Positions 1 to 8,868 are shown, counted from the first letter of the stretch. The stretch: 64,000 bases of DNA from Vibrio salinus (GCF_021272385.1 NZ_JAJSDZ010000005.1:992001-1056000), one strand, 5' to 3'. Notes: generated by a model from the letters alone, not told the origin. Program-made: numbers and translations.

Positions 1-1082
1 AAATTTTCGACAGAAAGTAAACACCTGGGATGTTCATACTGACACACAACCAATTTACCCTGTTTATTTGCAAACGTAGACTTATAACGAGCCTCACCTC
101 CCATAAAATCGTAAATATCGATACCATCATCTAACGCTTTCTTAATAAGAAGGTAATGAGAAACCAATCCCGGTTTAAAATGAGAGCTTTCATGGCTATA
201 GTTCATTGAACAAAAATAAAAATAGAGTACTTTTTTATACCGAAAATTATAAACAATCCCGATAGTTTCATCGCCGGCTTTTATGTGATTTAATTCAATA
301 CACCCGCTGCTAAGCCCTCGGGATATCAGCATTTCATGAAAGGAAATGAATTTAGGATTAGCTAATCCACTACCGGACTGACCGTTTCCCCAACGAGCTA
401 AATGATATGGTTTAGCAAGTTCGAGAAGCTCCAGAGCTTCTGCTCTTGTCTGCATTTGTTTTACTGAAATTTCACCAATATTTTCATATTCTCTTAAACT
501 CCGGGTAATTTGATAACGAGAATTACGTGAAATAGATTCCAGAACTGATTGATTATTCTCTCGCAGCCAATTGAGCTCCAGAAAATAATTGGTTGTTTCC
601 CATATTTTACGCTCAAATAATCCCAGAGCATTAAGATCAGAGAATTTCTCAGGCTTACTGGCTCCTGCAATAAAGGCATCACTCGGGCCTAACCAATAAT
701 AAACACTTGCACACATAGCATGTCGGATTTCGGCAGTGTTCTGATCCGAAATTAAGAAGTCATTGTATTCTATCCAGATCTGATCTTCTTCGGAGATGCC
801 CGTACGATGCAAATAATGTTTAACTCTTATCCCTTTAGTTCCTAAAAAACCAGATTTAGTAACGACAATTCCCAACCCAACTGTTTTTCCTAAGCGTTTT
901 GCTTCAAGTAAAAAAAAGTGGTCAACAAAGCAATCCAGCCAAGATCTAATCCATAACCAACTTAAAAAAAAGTTAGAATCAGCCCTGTTTTCAAGGTCTG
1001 TCCATACTTTCTCTAACCATTGCTTATCAGGGTTTTCAAACCATTCACATTGAATCCCTTTTCTTTCTCTGGACGACGACAT
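1..1082 (-). CDS. CelD/FemAB-like GNAT acyltransferase (3' end beyond window)
   Basis: The minus strand is open from an ATG at 1082 to the window edge (360 codons), so the C-terminus is missing. The protein starts MSSSRERKGIQ. It has the pattern of the BioF2/CelD-type acetyltransferase fold (Acetyltransf_6): an aromatic stretch FFLSWLWIRSWL near residue 40, the central SRNSRYQITRSLREYE region, and a second half with FHEMLISRGL and YDFMGGEARYKSTFA. Proteins of this fold are common in cellulose, EPS and exosortase loci, where they are thought to transfer acyl or aminoacyl groups, but the substrate is not known here. It is divergent from prsT. It does not look like the specific FemAB subfamily linked to XrtA, so I call only the superfamily. 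Confidence 0.75.
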   Translation of the reverse strand, partial: MSSSRERKGIQCEWFENPDKQWLEKVWTDLENRADSNFFLSWLWIRSWLDCFVDHFFLLEAKRLGKTVGLGIVVTKSGFLGTKGIRVKHYLHRTGISEEDQIWIEYNDFLISDQNTAEIRHAMCASVYYWLGPSDAFIAGASKPEKFSDLNALGLFERKIWETTNYFLELNWLRENNQSVLESISRNSRYQITRSLREYENIGEISVKQMQTRAEALELLELAKPYHLARWGNGQSGSGLANPKFISFHEMLISRGLSSGCIELNHIKAGDETIGIVYNFRYKKVLYFYFCSMNYSHESSHFKPGLVSHYLLIKKALDDGIDIYDFMGGEARYKSTFANKQGKLVVCQYEHPRCLLSVEN

Positions 1083-1190
1083 ATGTATATCCTTAATATC
1101 CTGTATTACTATATACCTGAGTAATCAAGGTATAAACTTGAAGCTTACTGTAAAGTGAGTTCTAACCGGTCTCATCAGCCATCCACCTGT

Positions 1191-1206
1191 TTTACACTAT
1201 TGTAAA
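1191..1206. promoter_or_regulatory. inverted repeat TTTACA-N4-TGTAAA between divergent genes
   Basis: A perfect 6+6 bp inverted repeat with a 4-base spacer lies in the divergent region between the CelD-like gene and prsT. The right arm is part of a 13-base string, TATTGTAAACACA, that recurs at about 7559-7571 upstream of the PEP-CTERM gene. It could be a binding site of a dimeric regulator shared by both promoters. Only the sequence symmetry and repetition support this. Confidence 0.35.
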
Positions 1207-1326
1207 CACATGACATTCTTAATATTGAGACAAGAACAAAAAGATTGAATGATGTCTTAATACCCAAGATAAAAAGTGTCTATCATGGAAGTGTTTATGG
1301 TTCATCAACTTGCATCAGGGAATGTT

Positions 1327-4110
1327 ATGTCTCAGCACAAGCAAAATAAAAAAACGACCAAACGTCTTTCACTTGTCGGTTTAACTGCAACTGTCATACT
1401 TTTTACAGGCTTAGCTTATGCGGACAATTATTTAGAAAGTGCAGAAAAATACCTGAGCAATAATGAAGTTAATGCCGCTATCATCGAACTAAAAAATGCT
1501 ATTCAAAATACGCCTAAAGACGCCCAACCCAGATTGGTTCTGGGTAAGCTGTATTTACAACGGGGCAATTATGCTTCAGCCGAAAAAGAGTTATCAAGAG
1601 CCTTACATTTAGGTGCCAATAAACCGGAAGTATTACCTCTCTTGGCCAGAGCACTTTCAGATCAGGGTAAACACGAAGATGTTATTGAATTAGTGGATGA
1701 ATCCTCTATATCAAATTCCATATCGAAAGCCGAATTACTTGGACTTAAAGCCTTATCTGAAATTAATCTAGGGAACGCAGATAGTGCCAGAGCTGTATTA
1801 AAAAACATTAAAAAAGACCTCAAACAACAATCCACATATCCTCTCCTTGCTCAGGCCAGACTGGTAGCAGGAGAAAATCCAGTAAAAGCTATAAAATTGA
1901 TCAATCAGGCATTAAAAATAGCGCCGGAAAACAGCGATATATGGGTATTAAAAGGTCATCTTGAATTTGCGCAACAACAATTTAACAAAGCAACAGAAAC
2001 ATACCAAAAAGCCTATAAAATTTCTCCAGACGCTCTACATTACAGTCTCTTTATTGCCCGATCTCTTGTCTATTCAAAACACTTTGAGAAAGCTTCTCCT
2101 TATATAGATAAGGTGCTGAAAATAAGTCCAAATCATCCTCTTGCTAACGAATTAAAAGCAACCATACTTTATTCTGAAGGAAAGTATGATGATGCGAAAG
2201 AACATGCTGATAAAGCATTGAATAACGGTTCAAAAAATATAGCAACGACGCTAATATCGGCCATTTCAGCCTATAAATTAAACTTATATGAACAAGCAAA
2301 CAGAAGACTGAAACAAGTGCTCCCCCATCTTCCGGAAGACCATTTTGCCAGAAGACTTTACATTGTCACTCTGATGAAACTTGGCTATATCAATCAGGCA
2401 ATTCAAAGTATGGACAAACTGAATGTTGATTCAAAAGATAATAACCGCTTTATTTCGCAAATGAGCATAGAGCTATCCAAATTAGGTCGTGATGAAGATG
2501 CATTAACTCTGGCCTCGAAGGCTTATGATAGCGACAAGAGCAGTTCAAATGAGCTCATGTTAGGACTGGTAAAACTGGCAGATAATGATGCGACCGGCAT
2601 AAAAGAACTTCAGTCTGCCATATCAGAGCAACCCGACAAAAGAAAAGCAGAAATAGGAATTGCTTATTACTATATCAAACTGGGAAAAATTACTCAGGCA
2701 GAAGCCGTTGCAAATAAATGGCTCAAGCAAAATGCAGATGATATTGATGCTCTAACATTAAAAGGGAAAATTTATCAGTTAAAAAAACAATTTAACCTTG
2801 CCGAAAAAGAACTGAAAAAAGCCCTAAAAGTACAACCAGACTTTGTTCAGGCTAAAATAGCCCTCGCACAAGTATTAGCAAATCAAGGCAAATTCCCAGA
2901 GTCATATCAACAAGCATTTGAAGCAAAAAAAATGCTCCCTGGTGATGAGTCGGCAACTCAGGTATTAATTCTTAGCGCTAAACGCTTAAATAAAATGAAA
3001 CAGGCTTTAAGTCTTATAAACAAGCAGATTGATAATGATCCTACAAATTTAGCGCTAATACATCAAAAAGCCGAAGCCTTGGTGATCGATAACAACCCTC
3101 AAGGTGCGGCCAAACTTCTTGAAGACTTACCCGATGAAACAAAAAATGCCAAAACATGGTCTTTAATTGGTGATATTTATTACATTGAAAAACAATGGTT
3201 TAATGCACAAAGAGCATACAAAAAATGGTTAGAGATGGCACCAACAGATGCTCAGGCCTATATTCGTAACATCAGCATCAGTGAAAAAACGACAAAATTT
3301 GGCGCCGGAATAAACCTAATTAAAAAAGCCACGGAAATATTTCCAAATGATGTCCGTTTTCCTCTTATGAAAGTGGGCTTGTTAATCAAATCTAAAAAGC
3401 TGGGTCAGGCACAGCGTCTTTTAAATACGTTACCAGAAAGAATTAAAGAAACGCCTTACTCAGCCAGACTACAAGGATTAATTTACGCCCTTCAGAAAGA
3501 TTTTTCTGAAGCCGTAGCATTTCAGAAAAAAATATTTAAACATAATCCCGGGCTTGAAACCGCCAAGGATCTGGCTTCTGCATATGTTTTAAACGGGGAA
3601 AGCCAAAAAGCTATTATCTTTTTATCAAAAGTGATAAAGGACCACCCAATAAAAGGGCGTCCATTAAATATTCTTTTGGCTGATATACAAAGTAAAACTG
3701 ATCCGGAAAATGCTATTAAACTGTATGAAACTATCATAAAAAAAGAGCCTAAGAATATTATTGCACTAAATAATCTGTCATGGCTTTATATGGATAAAAA
3801 TCAATATACTAAAGCATGTCAATATTCAAAAAAAGCATTTGAATTAGCGGGGAAACAACCAGAAATAGCAGATACTCATGGCTACTGCCTTCTTAAATCG
3901 GGTAACGTAGATGAAGCGACTTCATTATTAGAAAGAGCCTACCAATTAGCAAAATCCAATTCTGAAATCGCCTTACATTACGCTGAAAGCCTGATTAAAG
4001 AAAATAAAACGGAACAAGCTCAAAATGTATTGATGGGAGTGACAACAAAGGATCCTAAACTCATAACCCTTAAGCAGGATTTAAATGAAGCAGCAATAAA
4101 CAATCAGTAG
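1327..4110 (+). CDS. prsT: XrtA/PEP-CTERM system TPR-repeat protein PrsT
   Basis: A protein of 927 aa with an N-terminal signal peptide (about residues 1-31, ending FTGLAYA) followed by tetratricopeptide repeats over the whole mature chain. The first repeat contains AAIIELKNAIQNTPKDAQ and a following LGKLYLQRGNYASAEKELSRAL, typical of PrsT, a large periplasmic or outer-membrane TPR protein found with exosortase/PEP-CTERM EPS systems. The reading frame opens 17 codons earlier at a GTG (1276), but the ATG at 1327 has CAGGGA five bases upstream and puts the signal peptide at the N-terminus. TPR arrays bind proteins, so it probably scaffolds EPS or PEP-CTERM export. A short gap leads to the protease gene, suggesting one operon. 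Confidence 0.88.
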   Translation: MSQHKQNKKTTKRLSLVGLTATVILFTGLAYADNYLESAEKYLSNNEVNAAIIELKNAIQNTPKDAQPRLVLGKLYLQRGNYASAEKELSRALHLGANKPEVLPLLARALSDQGKHEDVIELVDESSISNSISKAELLGLKALSEINLGNADSARAVLKNIKKDLKQQSTYPLLAQARLVAGENPVKAIKLINQALKIAPENSDIWVLKGHLEFAQQQFNKATETYQKAYKISPDALHYSLFIARSLVYSKHFEKASPYIDKVLKISPNHPLANELKATILYSEGKYDDAKEHADKALNNGSKNIATTLISAISAYKLNLYEQANRRLKQVLPHLPEDHFARRLYIVTLMKLGYINQAIQSMDKLNVDSKDNNRFISQMSIELSKLGRDEDALTLASKAYDSDKSSSNELMLGLVKLADNDATGIKELQSAISEQPDKRKAEIGIAYYYIKLGKITQAEAVANKWLKQNADDIDALTLKGKIYQLKKQFNLAEKELKKALKVQPDFVQAKIALAQVLANQGKFPESYQQAFEAKKMLPGDESATQVLILSAKRLNKMKQALSLINKQIDNDPTNLALIHQKAEALVIDNNPQGAAKLLEDLPDETKNAKTWSLIGDIYYIEKQWFNAQRAYKKWLEMAPTDAQAYIRNISISEKTTKFGAGINLIKKATEIFPNDVRFPLMKVGLLIKSKKLGQAQRLLNTLPERIKETPYSARLQGLIYALQKDFSEAVAFQKKIFKHNPGLETAKDLASAYVLNGESQKAIIFLSKVIKDHPIKGRPLNILLADIQSKTDPENAIKLYETIIKKEPKNIIALNNLSWLYMDKNQYTKACQYSKKAFELAGKQPEIADTHGYCLLKSGNVDEATSLLERAYQLAKSNSEIALHYAESLIKENKTEQAQNVLMGVTTKDPKLITLKQDLNEAAINNQ

Positions 4111-4140
4111 CAATTTTACCTGTTATAATTTAACCAAATA

Positions 4141-4914
4141 ATGATAAGTATGTGGAATAAATTTCGATTCTGGTCTGTTTTATGGCTATTTTTAATCGCA
4201 AAGCCTGTGTCGGCCGGATTACCAGAAACGATTCAGTCAATACAACCATCTGTTGTTGGCATAGGTACTTACAGCAGAACTCTTGCTCAGCATACCCGCT
4301 TTTTAGGAACAGGGTTCGCGGTATTAAATGGAAAATTTATCGTTACAAATGCCCATGTAATACCCACACTTCTGCATAGTAATCAGAAAGAAAAAATCGT
4401 GATATTTGCAGGAAGAGGGAAAAATCCCAACATACGAGATGCTGAAATTGTCACCATAGACCTGACCTATGATATTGCAATTCTAAAAATATCAGGTAAG
4501 GCTCTAAAACCTGTAACACTTTCAAACAGAAAAGTCAGAGAAGGCGAATCGATAGCATTTACCGGATTTCCTATTGGCGCCATTCTTGGTCTTTATCCCG
4601 TTACACATCATGGAATCATTTCATGCATTACTCCAATTGCCGTTCCTGTCAGAACGACAAAAGAACTGACCGTAAAACAGCTAATCAGACTCAAAAATCC
4701 TTACCTTGTCTACCAGCTTGATGCAACAGCTTACCCTGGGAATAGTGGAAGCCCTGTTTACGAACCAGAAACGGGAAAAGTAATAGCGATCATTAATAAA
4801 GTTTTAGTGAAATCAACGAAAGAAGCACTATTATCAGATCCAAGTGCTATCACTTATGCCATACCGGTCATATACTTAAAACACATACTAAAAAAAGTTT
4901 CGTTATCCCACTAG
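4141..4914 (+). CDS. secreted trypsin-like serine protease
   Basis: A protein of 257 aa with a signal peptide (to about residue 25, KPVSA|G). It has a complete S1/HtrA-like triad: His-72 in VTNAHV, Asp-111 in LTYDIAIL and Ser-202 in YPGNSGSP. There is no PDZ domain, unlike DegP/DegS, so it is a stand-alone periplasmic protease. It lies 30 bases after prsT and 3 bases before a VanZ-like gene, so the three are probably co-transcribed. Its substrate is not known; in this context it may process or quality-control surface proteins or EPS machinery. The start could also be the ATG at 4150; neither start has a strong Shine-Dalgarno site. Confidence 0.85.
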   Translation: MISMWNKFRFWSVLWLFLIAKPVSAGLPETIQSIQPSVVGIGTYSRTLAQHTRFLGTGFAVLNGKFIVTNAHVIPTLLHSNQKEKIVIFAGRGKNPNIRDAEIVTIDLTYDIAILKISGKALKPVTLSNRKVREGESIAFTGFPIGAILGLYPVTHHGIISCITPIAVPVRTTKELTVKQLIRLKNPYLVYQLDATAYPGNSGSPVYEPETGKVIAIINKVLVKSTKEALLSDPSAITYAIPVIYLKHILKKVSLSH

Positions 4915-4917
4915 CAC

Positions 4918-5328
4918 ATGAAAATCATAAAATTAATTCTGCTGGTTATATTTGCGTCTCTTATTGGATACGTATCCCTAAGCGGTGGAACCACACCAAA
5001 CATTCATATACCAAGCATGAATAGTTATGGAATTAACCACTTAGATAAGATCCTACATCTGCTGGCTTATCTTATATTTACCTGTTTGGGTGCTCTTATC
5101 TTCCATAAAAAGAGAAGTCTGAATCTGTATTATCTGGGGCTTTTTTTCTACAGCTTAGCCCTGGAACTGTTACAGATTCCCATGCCCCTCCGACAAGCCT
5201 CTTTCTCTGATTTATCTGCCAATATACTGGGAATACTCACTGGAATAATACTTAATTATCTTCTGAAAAAACGAATAATGTATGTTTATACACATCAAAT
5301 ATCATCTAGAAACATAAAAAAACGATAG
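4918..5328 (+). CDS. VanZ-like membrane protein
   Basis: A small integral membrane protein (136 aa) with about four hydrophobic segments. It shows VanZ-family marks: LDKILHLLAYLIFTCLGAL (the D-K-x-x-H-x-x-AY motif) and an acidic/SFSDLSANILGILTG motif near the C-terminus. VanZ proteins occur in teicoplanin resistance and, as small paralogues, in many exosortase and EPS clusters, where their role is unproven. It is the last gene of the prsT-protease-vanZ set. A strong hairpin overlaps its stop codon. A second VanZ-like gene lies in the EPS operon at 36380-36781. Confidence 0.75.
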   Translation: MKIIKLILLVIFASLIGYVSLSGGTTPNIHIPSMNSYGINHLDKILHLLAYLIFTCLGALIFHKKRSLNLYYLGLFFYSLALELLQIPMPLRQASFSDLSANILGILTGIILNYLLKKRIMYVYTHQISSRNIKKR

Positions 5329-5356
5329 CTCTGCAAAACAAACAAGAGCTATCGTT
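5321..5356. terminator. strong hairpin after the prsT operon
   Basis: A perfect 12-bp stem (AACGATAGCTCT / AGAGCTATCGTT) with a 12-base loop begins inside the last codons of the VanZ-like gene. It lies between convergent transcripts, VanZ-like on + and ThiF-like on -. The U-tract is short, so it may act as a bidirectional terminator or a 3' stabilising hairpin. Confidence 0.6.
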
Positions 5357-5390
5357 ATTAACGGGATATATCAAAAAATTATTCCTTTAT

Positions 5391-6266
5391 TTATAGTAAA
5401 TCACGTTGATCGGCAAATTTTCGTGCCGCTAACATACGTTTAATGCGTTGCAACGGACCTTTATTTCCCCAAAGCAACCTGCCTTTCCGATATAAACACC
5501 TATAGGCGTCAAACTGCATATAATGAGGCGCAGCCATTGGTGGTCGTTTATTTAGCAATATAATTAACACTTCTGATGTCAGTAACCCTGTGGCAATATC
5601 ACAGGCACAGGACAGAGAAGGTCCCGCATGATCCGATGAATCAACTTTACTGGTATCCATATAACCCCAGTGAGTTCCCCTTGGAGCAATTCCGACCGCA
5701 AAAGCTATCAGCTGATCGAACAACGCCATATCGTCTGTTATGTCAAAATAGTCCTCAAATTTCATGCCATCCGGCATAAAAACATTTAATGTTCCTGAAA
5801 ATCCTAATGGTGCAGAAAAAACAACCGGCTTGCCATGCTTTCTGGCTGAACGGTAAAGAAGCAAACGAGCCGGCATAGAAAAAAAATCTATCGCATCAAC
5901 GATTACATCGGCATTTCTAACAAAATCCTCGACATTATCGGGTTGAATACCCTTGGGAAATTGAGTGATATCAACTCCCGGATGAATATCCTTAGCCATC
6001 CCGGCCATCACTTCAACCTTTGGCCGATCAACAGTAGAGGACATCGCGCCAACCTGACGATTGATATTCTTAATGCTAAACTCGTCAAAATCAGCAATAT
6101 TGAAGGAGCCGATCCCCATTCTGACAAGATCGATCAGCTCCCGACCGCCTAATCCCCCACAACCCGCAACAGCGACCCGGGCATCTTTGAGTATATTTTG
6201 CTCTTCCTCGCTAATAAGTCCTATGTTACGAGTGACAGCAAGTCTGTAATATTCTTGAGTATCCAT
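5391..6266 (-). CDS. ThiF/MoeB/E1-like adenylyltransferase
   Basis: A protein of 291 aa with the E1-like fold. The N-terminal nucleotide-binding motif VAVAGCGGLGG (about residues 31-41) is followed by IADFDEFSIKNINRQ, with the conserved Asp and Arg that contact ATP, and by VIVDAIDFF. Family members adenylate a C-terminal carboxylate, as ThiF and MoeB do on ThiS and MoaD. The zinc-binding CxxC pairs of MoeB/ThiF are absent; only a Cys-Ala-Cys (near 223) and scattered Cys remain. It lies 65 bases downstream of the FeeM-like acyltransferase on the same strand, so the two likely form an operon. No ThiS/MoaD-like partner is nearby, so the substrate may be a small acid or lipoamino acid rather than a protein. 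Start chosen at 6266 after AAGGTGA. Confidence 0.82.
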   Translation of the reverse strand: MDTQEYYRLAVTRNIGLISEEEQNILKDARVAVAGCGGLGGRELIDLVRMGIGSFNIADFDEFSIKNINRQVGAMSSTVDRPKVEVMAGMAKDIHPGVDITQFPKGIQPDNVEDFVRNADVIVDAIDFFSMPARLLLYRSARKHGKPVVFSAPLGFSGTLNVFMPDGMKFEDYFDITDDMALFDQLIAFAVGIAPRGTHWGYMDTSKVDSSDHAGPSLSCACDIATGLLTSEVLIILLNKRPPMAAPHYMQFDAYRCLYRKGRLLWGNKGPLQRIKRMLAARKFADQRDLL

Positions 6267-6331
6267 CAGTTTCACCTTTGATTTTTTATGTAACCTAGCC
6301 AGTGATCCGATTACATCTTTAAAAAATCAGA

Positions 6332-7243
6332 TCAAAATGGGAAACGGACGCCTATTTCTTGATACTGAGCTCTTAAACAAGATAAGTCTTTATCTTCCAA
6401 AGTATCGACAAAATGTGTTTTCTCAGAAATAAAATACGTCAGTAAATCCTCAGACAATGGCTTACCTTCGCCTTTGCTACGGTTATAGCTTTCGGTAAAG
6501 AAAAAACGATGTAAGTCAGCATCAAATTCTTTTCCTGCATAAAACAACTCCGCTTTTTTATTTGCTTCTTCGATATTAAGTCTGTGCCCCTGAACCTTTA
6601 ATTTATAAGCCGCTGAGTAAGGTACTAAATCCCCAATAGGCTCGAAAAGGCATACTTTCCGGTAAAATCTGATATGCCGCTGAGTCACAGAGCAGCATAA
6701 ATCGGTAACATTTTTCATAGCAGCATATTGAAACATCAGCTTAAACATATGTAGGAAAACTTTATATTTTGAATATTCAGGATTAAGCGCAAATGCAACA
6801 ACTTCTGCCAATCTCTTTCCCTGAGAACGCATTTTCGCGATTTCTTCACCACAAAACTCTTCCATCGGCAGTCCCATCGGACTATCAAGAACTAAGCTCA
6901 CAGTACCAACAATTTTACCGTTACCTTTCTTAAATTCTTCTGGTTTTCCTGCCGCTAATTCTTCATGGTAATTAGCAATAAAAACTTTTGTATTAGGTAA
7001 TAAATGATATTTAGTAAAACGAATTCCTTCGTGATTGTTTTCCTGCAATCCCGCTTCAACGTAGTTATTCCATACCAGTCTGAAAGCATCCTCAATTTCT
7101 TGTTTTCCCACTGCAATTTTATAAGTCACAGCCTGAGATTCTTGCCTACCCTCGTCACCTTTGGAAATACGAACTTCATTACGTCTCTCAAATGGCACAG
7201 TCTTTCCGTTTAATTCAGGCTTGATAACCTTTTCTTTATTCAC
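6332..7243 (-). CDS. FeeM-like N-acyl amino acid synthase / PEP-CTERM-associated acyltransferase
   Basis: A protein of 303 aa of the GNAT-like autoinducer-synthase/FeeM superfamily. Marks are the DAFRLVWNNYVEAGLQ helix, the GTVSLVLDSPMGLPMEEFC strand-loop and the EVVAFALNPEY segment, followed by CCSVTQRHIRFYRK. FeeM makes long-chain N-acyl tyrosine from acyl-ACP, and relatives occur beside exosortase genes. The open frame runs 98 codons further upstream to 7537, but that stretch does not look like protein. A GTG at 7243 has an excellent GGAGGTG site seven bases ahead, so I start there. It precedes the E1-like gene and is divergent from the PEP-CTERM gene. Product prediction: an N-acyl amino acid; the acyl acceptor cannot be told. 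Confidence 0.8.
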   Translation of the reverse strand: MNKEKVIKPELNGKTVPFERRNEVRISKGDEGRQESQAVTYKIAVGKQEIEDAFRLVWNNYVEAGLQENNHEGIRFTKYHLLPNTKVFIANYHEELAAGKPEEFKKGNGKIVGTVSLVLDSPMGLPMEEFCGEEIAKMRSQGKRLAEVVAFALNPEYSKYKVFLHMFKLMFQYAAMKNVTDLCCSVTQRHIRFYRKVCLFEPIGDLVPYSAAYKLKVQGHRLNIEEANKKAELFYAGKEFDADLHRFFFTESYNRSKGEGKPLSEDLLTYFISEKTHFVDTLEDKDLSCLRAQYQEIGVRFPF

Positions 7244-7764
7244 AGGACACCTCCAACCAGACGTCATCAAGTACAATTGCACTCCGTCTAATATAGTTCT
7301 AGCACATAAAAGTAAGATAAGTTCACAACGTGGAAAAGCGACAGAAATGTATTTTTTTGTTGATAGAAAGGGAAAAAATAATTTTATTAATTTCAGGGTG
7401 TTACACAAAAGAAAAATCTCATTTATGAGATTACATTTCACACAAAAGTTATTAATAATGGAGCAAAATCTAATTTCTGCAACTCGACGCTGTCTTATAA
7501 ATTTTACAATTAATTTATCAATAAGAACAACTGTCAAAAAGTTTTACAATGGTAAATTTATTGTAAACACAATCAAAGATTTAAAAATAAACTATTGTTT
7601 TTTAATAAAAAAAAGATAATTAATTTACTTAAAAATATATGAATAAATATTATTATCAAAAGTAAGCACAAGTTAATGACAGTATTTTTTACAATTTTAT
7701 TTTTTATAGTTTAAAAAACACAAAAAAAAATCATAACCATTTGATAAATAAGAAATAAAAAGAA
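7244..7764. other. long AT-rich divergent regulatory region
   Basis: About 520 bases without a credible gene between the FeeM-like and PEP-CTERM genes. It contains TTTACAAT at 7503-7510, 7543-7550 and 7688-7695 and its complement ATTGTAAA at 7560-7567. The 7543/7560 pair forms an 8+8 bp inverted repeat with a 9-base spacer. AATTTATCAATAAG at 7512-7525 is an exact right half of the LuxR/HapR-family consensus. The A/T-runs are typical of a regulated promoter region, possibly bound by H-NS. Confidence 0.45.
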
Positions 7765-7780
7765 TGGCACTATTAATGCA
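7765..7780 (+). promoter_or_regulatory. sigma-54 promoter of the PEP-CTERM gene
   Basis: TGGCAC-N5-ATGCA has the invariant GG and GC exactly ten bases apart, as in the -24/-12 consensus TGGCAC-N5-TTGCA. It predicts transcription starting near 7791, about 34 bases before the chosen start codon. The enhancer-binding activator PrsR is encoded 3 kb downstream, and RpoN/PrsK/PrsR control of PEP-CTERM genes is known in Zoogloea. This makes the site persuasive. Confidence 0.8.
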
Positions 7781-7824
7781 TAAACAAAACATGATGAAAT
7801 TAAACCCGTATGAGGAAACGATTT

Positions 7825-8721
7825 ATGTTAAGCAAGATTTTGAAACCTCTTTTAGTATGTTTTGCGTTTGTTTTATGCAGTCAGGTAAACGCACAAACAC
7901 TCAACTTAGTTGGAGTAACATGGGGAATCGATACCGACCATGACGGCGATACTTCTAATATAACTGAAGTGTCAAATTTCGACTACATCGGAGCCACATT
8001 CGTTCAATTTTCCGACAATGATGGCAGCGGATCAATAACGGAAAATGACAGCTTCACCGATTACAGTTACCTTAAGTCAAATGTAAGTGATTTTGGAGAC
8101 ATGACGGCGTCGTTTTCCAACTGGACCGGTTCTTTTGGTACATTTTATAATTTCGGAAGCGACTATTTGACAAAAGTTACTTTCGATACTGGCTCTTTGA
8201 TGACTCTCTATTCAGGTACTCAAAGTGTCATGGAGTTAGAACTTAACACAGGTAGTATTAATGTTCAGATTAATTCAGAAGGCTCTACAATTACTCAGTT
8301 TGGTCAACTTGCTTTAGAGCTTCAGGTTACCTCTGTTGAAGAAGGCTACTTTTATATAAAAATTGATGGTAACTGGGTAGATTTATACGAACTGCTCGAT
8401 GAGACCTCTTCATACTATGATATGTATGACGGTAAAGTAATCGCTGAAGTCGCAAGTACTACCCAGACGGACAATATCTCGCTGGATAATATTACCGATG
8501 AATACATCGAACAATTGGCTGCTCTGACAGGCCTGAGTGAATCTGATATAGAGAGTGCGATTGGTAATGATTTGGCCAGTGGCTATTTCGTTACCTACAA
8601 TGACGGCAACTTAGATTTGGGAGTTGTCCCTGAACCTGGAATGTTAAGTTTAATGGGGCTTGCATTTTTAGGGTTAGCTGGCTTCCAGTATAGACGTAAA
8701 ACAAAAAACTCAGAAGGCTAA
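7825..8721 (+). CDS. PEP-CTERM sorting-domain protein
   Basis: A secreted protein of 298 aa. The signal peptide is MLSKILKPLLVCFAFVLCSQ.. (cleavage near VNA|Q). The C-terminus has the full exosortase sorting signal: VVPEPG, then a hydrophobic helix MLSLMGLAFLGLAGF, then basic QYRRKTK. The mature part is acidic and rich in Ser/Thr/Asp, with calcium-loop-like stretches DTDHDGDTS and SDNDGSGSITEND. Exosortase would cut near the PEP motif and the protein would go to the surface or EPS matrix. An in-frame ATG exists at 7810, but the one at 7825 has GAGGAAA seven bases upstream. It is transcribed alone from a sigma-54 promoter and ends at a strong terminator. It is the only PEP-CTERM substrate in the window. 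Confidence 0.92.
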   Translation: MLSKILKPLLVCFAFVLCSQVNAQTLNLVGVTWGIDTDHDGDTSNITEVSNFDYIGATFVQFSDNDGSGSITENDSFTDYSYLKSNVSDFGDMTASFSNWTGSFGTFYNFGSDYLTKVTFDTGSLMTLYSGTQSVMELELNTGSINVQINSEGSTITQFGQLALELQVTSVEEGYFYIKIDGNWVDLYELLDETSSYYDMYDGKVIAEVASTTQTDNISLDNITDEYIEQLAALTGLSESDIESAIGNDLASGYFVTYNDGNLDLGVVPEPGMLSLMGLAFLGLAGFQYRRKTKNSEG

Positions 8722-8749
8722 TAAATAAAGATTTAATTTCATCATACTC

Positions 8750-8788
8750 ACTGCTTCATTTTCTTAAAAATGAAGCAGTTTTTTTTAT
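8750..8788 (+). terminator. rho-independent terminator of the PEP-CTERM gene
   Basis: A perfect 13-bp stem, ACTGCTTCATTTT / AAAATGAAGCAGT, with a 4-base loop is followed by eight T residues. It isolates the PEP-CTERM transcript from prsK. Confidence 0.9.
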
Positions 8789-8868
8789 TCATGAGCCAAA
8801 GCGAAATCAAACTAGTGCTATTATCGAAGAGGAACTGAAATACAAAATAAAGTGCAAGGATTTGGATC

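Noticed and set aside
3522-3737. Minus-strand frame inside prsT, and similar frames inside pnp, infB, nusA and rocS
   Set aside because: Shadow frames of well-supported genes; no family-like sequence or start signals.
4918-5328. VanZ-like protein considered as a mini-exosortase
   Set aside because: It is too short and lacks the exosortase Cys/Arg/His catalytic pattern.
7244-7537. N-terminal extension of the FeeM-like frame (98 codons) and the plus-strand frame at 7161-7619
   Set aside because: Composition is that of AT-rich non-coding DNA, and a GTG with a strong GGAGGTG site at 7243 gives the family-like start.
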